NCBI GenBank assembly: GCA_026874595.1
Contig: CM049306.1
Span: 84,286,142 to 84,350,141, forward strand
Length of the DNA stretch: 64,000 nt
Source of the DNA: Sipunculus nudus
Lineage: Eukaryota; Annelida; Sipuncula; Golfingiida; Sipunculidae
Reading direction: 5' to 3'
Position numbers and translations under genes: made by a program. Below, piece by piece: positions 59,500 to 64,000 of this stretch. Each line of letters begins with the position of its first letter. The stretch's first letter is position 1. The notes beneath the pieces were generated by a model. The model ran no database searches. It was given only the letters and a program-made list of their open reading frames with translations, and was not told where the DNA came from.

Positions 59500-61203
59500 G
59501 TATCCGCCAAAACAGAGTTTTGCGGATACTATGTTTTCAGCTGGACGCCGCCGCCGCCGCGTAGGTGTCCGGAGAACTCCTCCGTAACCGCTGGGCGGAA
59601 TTTTCCGAAACCCGAGATTATGTTCGGGTCACATGTGAACTGCTGCGCCCCGATTTTGTTTTGACCTCTGACCTTTCCTCTGCGCTCTGCGTCCGTTTGT
59701 GCGTCTGTTTCCACACATAAACCCACATATCTCGGGAACCGTTTGACCGATCAGGAAATTTTTTTTACACAAATTTAGCCCTCGGAGAGCTTTATAACAT
59801 ACACCAAAAATGGTGGCGCCACCTGCAACCATGTTTGCACAGTGTCCATCTGTTCGTCTGCCTTGGGTTAAAATCACTCGTATCTCTGCAGTGACTTGAC
59901 TAATTCACCTGAAATTCGGCATGCGCAAACATCCTGGATAGCTTTTCTGATTTTATGACAGGTGGCGCCACCTACATTTACGTTTACGCTGCAGACATCC
60001 AAGCTCATATCTCGGGAACCGTTTGACCGATCAGGAAAATTCTTTTGCACAAATGTAGCCCTTGGAGAGCTTTATAACATACACCAAAAATGGTGGCGCC
60101 ACCTGCAACCATGTTTGCACAGTGTCCATCTGTTCATCTGCCTTGGGTTAAAATCACTCATATCTCTGCAGTGACTTGACTAATTCACCTGAAATTTGGC
60201 ATGCGTATACATCCTGGATAGCTTATCTGATTTTATGACAGGTGGCGCCACCTACATTCACGTTTACGCTGCAGACATCCAAGCTCATATCTAGGGAACC
60301 GTTTGACTGATCAGGAAAATTCTTTTGCACAAATGTAGCCCTTGGAGAGCTTTATAACATACACCAAAAATAGTGCCGCTACCTGCAACCATGTTTGCAC
60401 AGTGTCCATCTGTTTGTCTGCCTTGGGTTAAAATCACTCATATCTCTGCAGTGACTTGACTAATTCACCTGAAATTTGGCATGCGTATACATCCTGGATA
60501 GCTTTTCTGATTTTATGACAGGTGGCGCCACCTACATTCACGTTTACGCTGCAGACATCCAAGCTCATATCTCAGGAACCGTTTGACAGATCAGGAAAAT
60601 TTTTTTGCACAAATGTAGCCCTTGGAGAGCTTTATAACATACACAAAAAATGGTGGCGCCACCTGCAACCATGTTTGCACAGTGTCCAGCTGTTCGTCTG
60701 CCTTGGGTTAAAGTCACTCATATCTCCGCAGTGGTTTGACTAATTCACCTGAAATTCTGCATGCTTATACATCCTGGATAGCTTTTCTGATTTTATGACA
60801 GGTGGCGCCACCTACAATCAAGTTTACGCTGCAGACATCCAAGCTCATATCTAGGGAACCGTTTGACCGATTGGGCCAAAATTTTGCATGTGTATAGTTC
60901 TCACAAAGCTCTTTATCATACGCTAAACTGGTGGCGCCACCTGCAACCCTTTTTTGCACAGCGTCCATCTGTTTGTCTGCCAAGGGCAAAAATCACTCAT
61001 ATACAATATAGTGGTTTGACTTATCTGCCTTAAATTTTGCATATGTATACAACTTGGACGGCTTTCTGGATTTTTTGGTAGGTAGCGCAACCTACATACA
61101 CAATTTGGCTGCAGACATCCATGCTGATATGCAACACTTCACCCGTTCCACTCTGATTTAGGCGGATACAAGTAGTCGCTTGTCGACTACCCGTATTCTA
61201 GTT
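59500..61203 (+). mobile_element. Family b element, second full copy
   Basis: The hairpin GTATCCGCCAAAACAGAGTT continues TTGCGGATAC, then GCCGCCGCCGCCGCG. It ends GGCGGATACAAGTAGTCGCT then TGTCGACTACCCGTATTCTAGTT. GGTGGCGCCACC is exact at 59812, 59961, 60092, 60241, 60521, 60652, 60801 and 60930, two per unit of about 280 bp. One position near 60372 is degenerate (tagtgccgctacc). Confidence 0.82.
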
Positions 61204-63120
61204 ATCCTTAGATGTTGATAATTCAAGTTTATTCAAATGGTTTTGGTTCAGTGACTTTTGGCTGAGTTATGGGAAGCTTAACTTAGCCATTTTGCTGTAT
61301 TTTCCCATATGAGTTATTAACCTGTAAAAAGTTTTTTGACTGACCCTACTGAGGCCAATTTGTTTAATATTTTACAAGAATAATTCCCTGAATAATTCTT
61401 ATATTAATTGTCTTTAATGGTTCCAAAGAATGAATTTTGGCTGAATTATAAAGATTCAATTGAGTCATTTTACCATATATGTTAGCTGTGTGAAGCAGAT
61501 ACATCTAAACTGGCACCAGTTTATCAGCATTTATTACATCATGCCTCTAGACATTTAAATTTCAGGTTATCTATGGCTAATATTGACAAGAATGTTTTTA
61601 AAAGCTTTTAAAAAATGTAGATTTATGATTTTAAGATATTCCTCATGCCAGGCAATGTTTACAATCACAGGTATACAGCTCTCTGTGGGTATATAAAGAT
61701 GGCTGTACATGGATTATAAATAATTGGTATCCGTAGTCAAATTAATTCAAGATTTTGTCATCAGTGAGATGTATCTGTATTACAATTTTGCATTCAATAT
61801 GCATCTGTATTAGTTTTAAGTTAACCTGTGAGCTAATGCGATGGTGTGACGGCGTTTGTCTTCTGTACGTTAACCCATACTATTTTGAAAATGATTGGAG
61901 CTAGCATCATGAAATTTAATGCAAAAAATTAGCCATCTAAAAATTTTCTTAAATTTTATAGAGAAAAAGCTAAAAAAAATTTAAAAAATTCTTCTCCGAA
62001 CTACTCAAGCCAAATTGTTCAATATTTCACAGAAATAATCTTTAATACCATCTCCCTCAATTTTGTTCCAATTGTTCAAGTTTGGTGAATTTTGGCCGAG
62101 TTACAGGAATTGAACTTAGTCATCTGTCCAAAAAAGCACACTAAAATGACAGTCTCAGAAACGGCCAGAGCTATCATCACCAAATTTTTGCCAGTGTTGG
62201 TCACATGAGTCATATATGAAATTCAGGTATTGGTGGCGCCACCTGAAATGACCTTTTTTTGTACGGGGGTCATTGGTCATCTGTACATTAATCCATAATT
62301 TCTCAGGAATAGCAGGAGCTACCATTCCCAGATTTTATGCAATAATCTGTAACATATCAAATTTTGAGGGATTCAGCTTATTTTTTTGCTATCTGCATTT
62401 ACTTAGATTTTATAGGGAAAAAGCTTCTTGTAGACGGTCCAGCCAAATTGTTCAATATTTTACATAAATGATCCCAGAGGCAAGCCCTCTCAAGTTTGTT
62501 CAAATGGTTTGCATTTGATGAATTTTAGTGGAGTTACACAAATTTGAACAGTCATTTGACCAAGTAAGCATACTGACATAGTACTCTCAGAAGTGACAGA
62601 AGCTAGCATTACCAGGTATTGTGCAAACGTTGGTCACATGACTCATATTTGAAATTGCAGATTTTGTGGTGCCATCTACATTGACCTGTTTTTTATGGGC
62701 AAAAAACCTCCTAATATTAGCCTCTTTCAGCTTAATGATGAAACTGTCAAGTTGAATTGTTCAATTTTTCAAAAGAATTATCCTAGGACATGGTTCTTTC
62801 AATTATATCAGAATATACTGAGTTTGTTGATTTTTGGTTGAGTTGTGAAAAGCTTTAGTTTGTCTTACGGCCATTATTATGTCTTTTTCAAACTGAGGAC
62901 TGCAGTAGTGTTCTTCTACAAAATTATTATTTCAATTATATCTGCTGTAACATTGCACAAAAATTATTCTTAGGTGGCCTTTATTCAAGTTTACTAGAAT
63001 GATTTTTGGCTGAACTATTGGACCTTTAACAATGAAAGTACTGCATCTTTTATTATTCTAGATATTTTGATAAAAAGTTTATGAATATGTCGGCTAGAAA
63101 AAAAAATGTAGCCAAAGTCT
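61204..63120 (+). repeat. Continuation of family c sequence and a third, diverged c start
   Basis: 61204-61450 continues family c after the b insertion. A third c start at 61819 reads ttaacctgtgagctaatgcgatggtgtgacgg and is followed by units such as cagaaacggccagagctatcatcaccaaatttt and GGTGGCGCCACC at 62232. Later units decay. No protein is recognised. Confidence 0.6.
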
Positions 63121-63169
63121 TTCAGTATGTGTAAACAGATATACCTACAAGCCAAGATTGAATCCGTAT

Positions 63170-63700
63170 CTTTAAATAGGTTGAGAAACTGCCAACTGTT
63201 TCAGATTTGGGAACAGATCAAGAGTTCATTCAGTGCAGCCAGATATAGGTCAAGAGTTCAATCAGTGCAGCCAAGCACATGGCATGTGATCACCTCATGG
63301 GTGACATGTGAACACCTCATGGGCACCATGTGATCACTTCATGGGTGTCAAGCCCCTCAGGGCAGGGCCCCTGCATGAGCTTATGCAATGGTGTGGCTAC
63401 TATTTCAGATTTGGCAACAGGCTAGAGGTCAGTCTGGATCTATTTATAGCTTTTGCAGACTGCCAACTGTATCAGATTAGGCAACAGGTCAAGAGTTCAC
63501 TCAGTGCAGCCAGGTATGGGTCAGGAGTTTACTCAGTGCAGGAGCTGCATTCTATTTATAGCTTTGGCAGACTGCCAACTGTGTCAGATTATGCAACAGG
63601 TCAAGAGTTCACTCAGTGCAGCCAGGTACAGGTCAAAAGTTCACTCAGTCTAGCCAGGTGCAGGTCATGAGTTCACTCAGTGCAGTAGCCTGAGCAAGCA
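63170..63700 (+). repeat. Local tandem repeats (TCAAGAGTTCACTCAGTGCAGCC units)
   Basis: Units of about 31 bp (caggtcaagagttcactcagtgcagccaggta) recur between 63215 and 63690. They are organised in a larger repeat of about 120 bp starting tttatagcttt(g/t)gcagactgccaactg. 63270-63345 holds three 27-bp units built on CATGTGATCACCTCATGGG. Overlapping open frames here are produced by the repeat. Confidence 0.75.
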
Positions 63701-63743
63701 ATTTGTCACAGTTCACTCGGGTCAACAGCCTTTCTCACCTTAG

Positions 63744-63772
63744 CCTGGTCAGCCCCATGCATCAGACTCAAG
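63744..63772 (+). CDS. Candidate small exon at right edge (low confidence)
   Basis: A strong donor, ACTCAAG|gtaagt, ends at 63772. Possible acceptors are caccttag at 63743 or caacag at about 63728. In the phase left by exon N these read S-LVSPMHQTQ or SLSHLSLVSPMHQTQ, both open. The sequence borders a tandem repeat built from similar words (agcctggt, cagccaggt), so it may be part of that repeat. It could be a WNK exon, but nothing beyond splice signals and phase supports it. Confidence 0.28.
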
Positions 63773-64000
63773 GTAAGTTTGATGTATTGGCCTAATATTT
63801 TGACCTGTCTATGTGTCTTTGATGGCTCTCTCGCTCACAAGACAGGTGTTGCCACCTACCATGACTTTTGCACAGTGTGTGTCCCTGCGTTTTTCTCAGG
63901 AGGGGTTTGATATATCAGTCTGAAATTGGGCATATGTATATATCTCTGATAGCTTCATTGTATACAAGACTGGTGGTGCCAGCTACAATTTTTTTAGTGT

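Noticed and set aside
59962-60743. Two near-identical frames (70 and 73 codons) in the family b array
   Set aside because: They repeat with the 280-bp unit and are interrupted in other units, so they are repeat-derived rather than coding.

Overview
The window looks like nuclear DNA of a bivalve mollusc: AT-rich, intron-rich, and dominated by short-hairpin, (GTCY)n-bearing mobile repeats of the kind described in bivalves (Pearl) and insects (DINE-1/Helentron-type). The assignment to bivalves rests on the repeat style and on the protein sequence; no species can be named from sequence alone. I recognise no tRNA, rRNA, bacterial gene or CRISPR array.

One protein-coding gene is well supported: the 3' two thirds of a WNK (With-No-Lysine) serine/threonine kinase gene on the + strand. 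Fourteen exons from 15321 to 57809 join in a single open frame with consistent splice phases (about 1,920 codons). They encode the last subdomains of the kinase, the first OSR1_C-like (PF2/CCT1) domain, a Gln/Pro-rich disordered segment, a second CCT domain split across a 4.7-kb intron, and a long disordered tail with two RFx[V/I] motifs and one KFxV variant. These motifs are the known docking peptides for SPAK/OSR1 CCT domains. The ATP-binding part of the kinase lies upstream of base 1. The 3' end is not certain: the last two short exons are less secure, and a further small exon may lie at the right edge.

The rest is intron, and most of it is repeats. 1-15111 holds a set of mobile elements inserted inside one another, at least five levels deep, all inside one intron. 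17533-21475 is mostly low-copy intron with diverged local duplications. 21953-27451 is a hAT-like element with 14-bp inverted ends that has received two further insertions. 27774-34972 and 37681-41610 are more members of the main family. 48408-50154 and 59500-61203 are 280-bp tandem-array elements. 50690-54130 is a GATCCAG-rich minisatellite. 54902-57347 is an almost perfect 1.23-kb tandem duplication full of TCAAGGTCA nuclear-receptor-type sites. 58060-64000 is another nest of elements.

The most striking non-genic signal is the perfect 12-bp palindrome GGTGGCGCCACC. By eye it occurs exactly about 29 times, in at least four otherwise dissimilar repeat families, usually about 100 bp after an ATATCTC-type segment. 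Every mobile repeat I could orient points the same way as the WNK gene.
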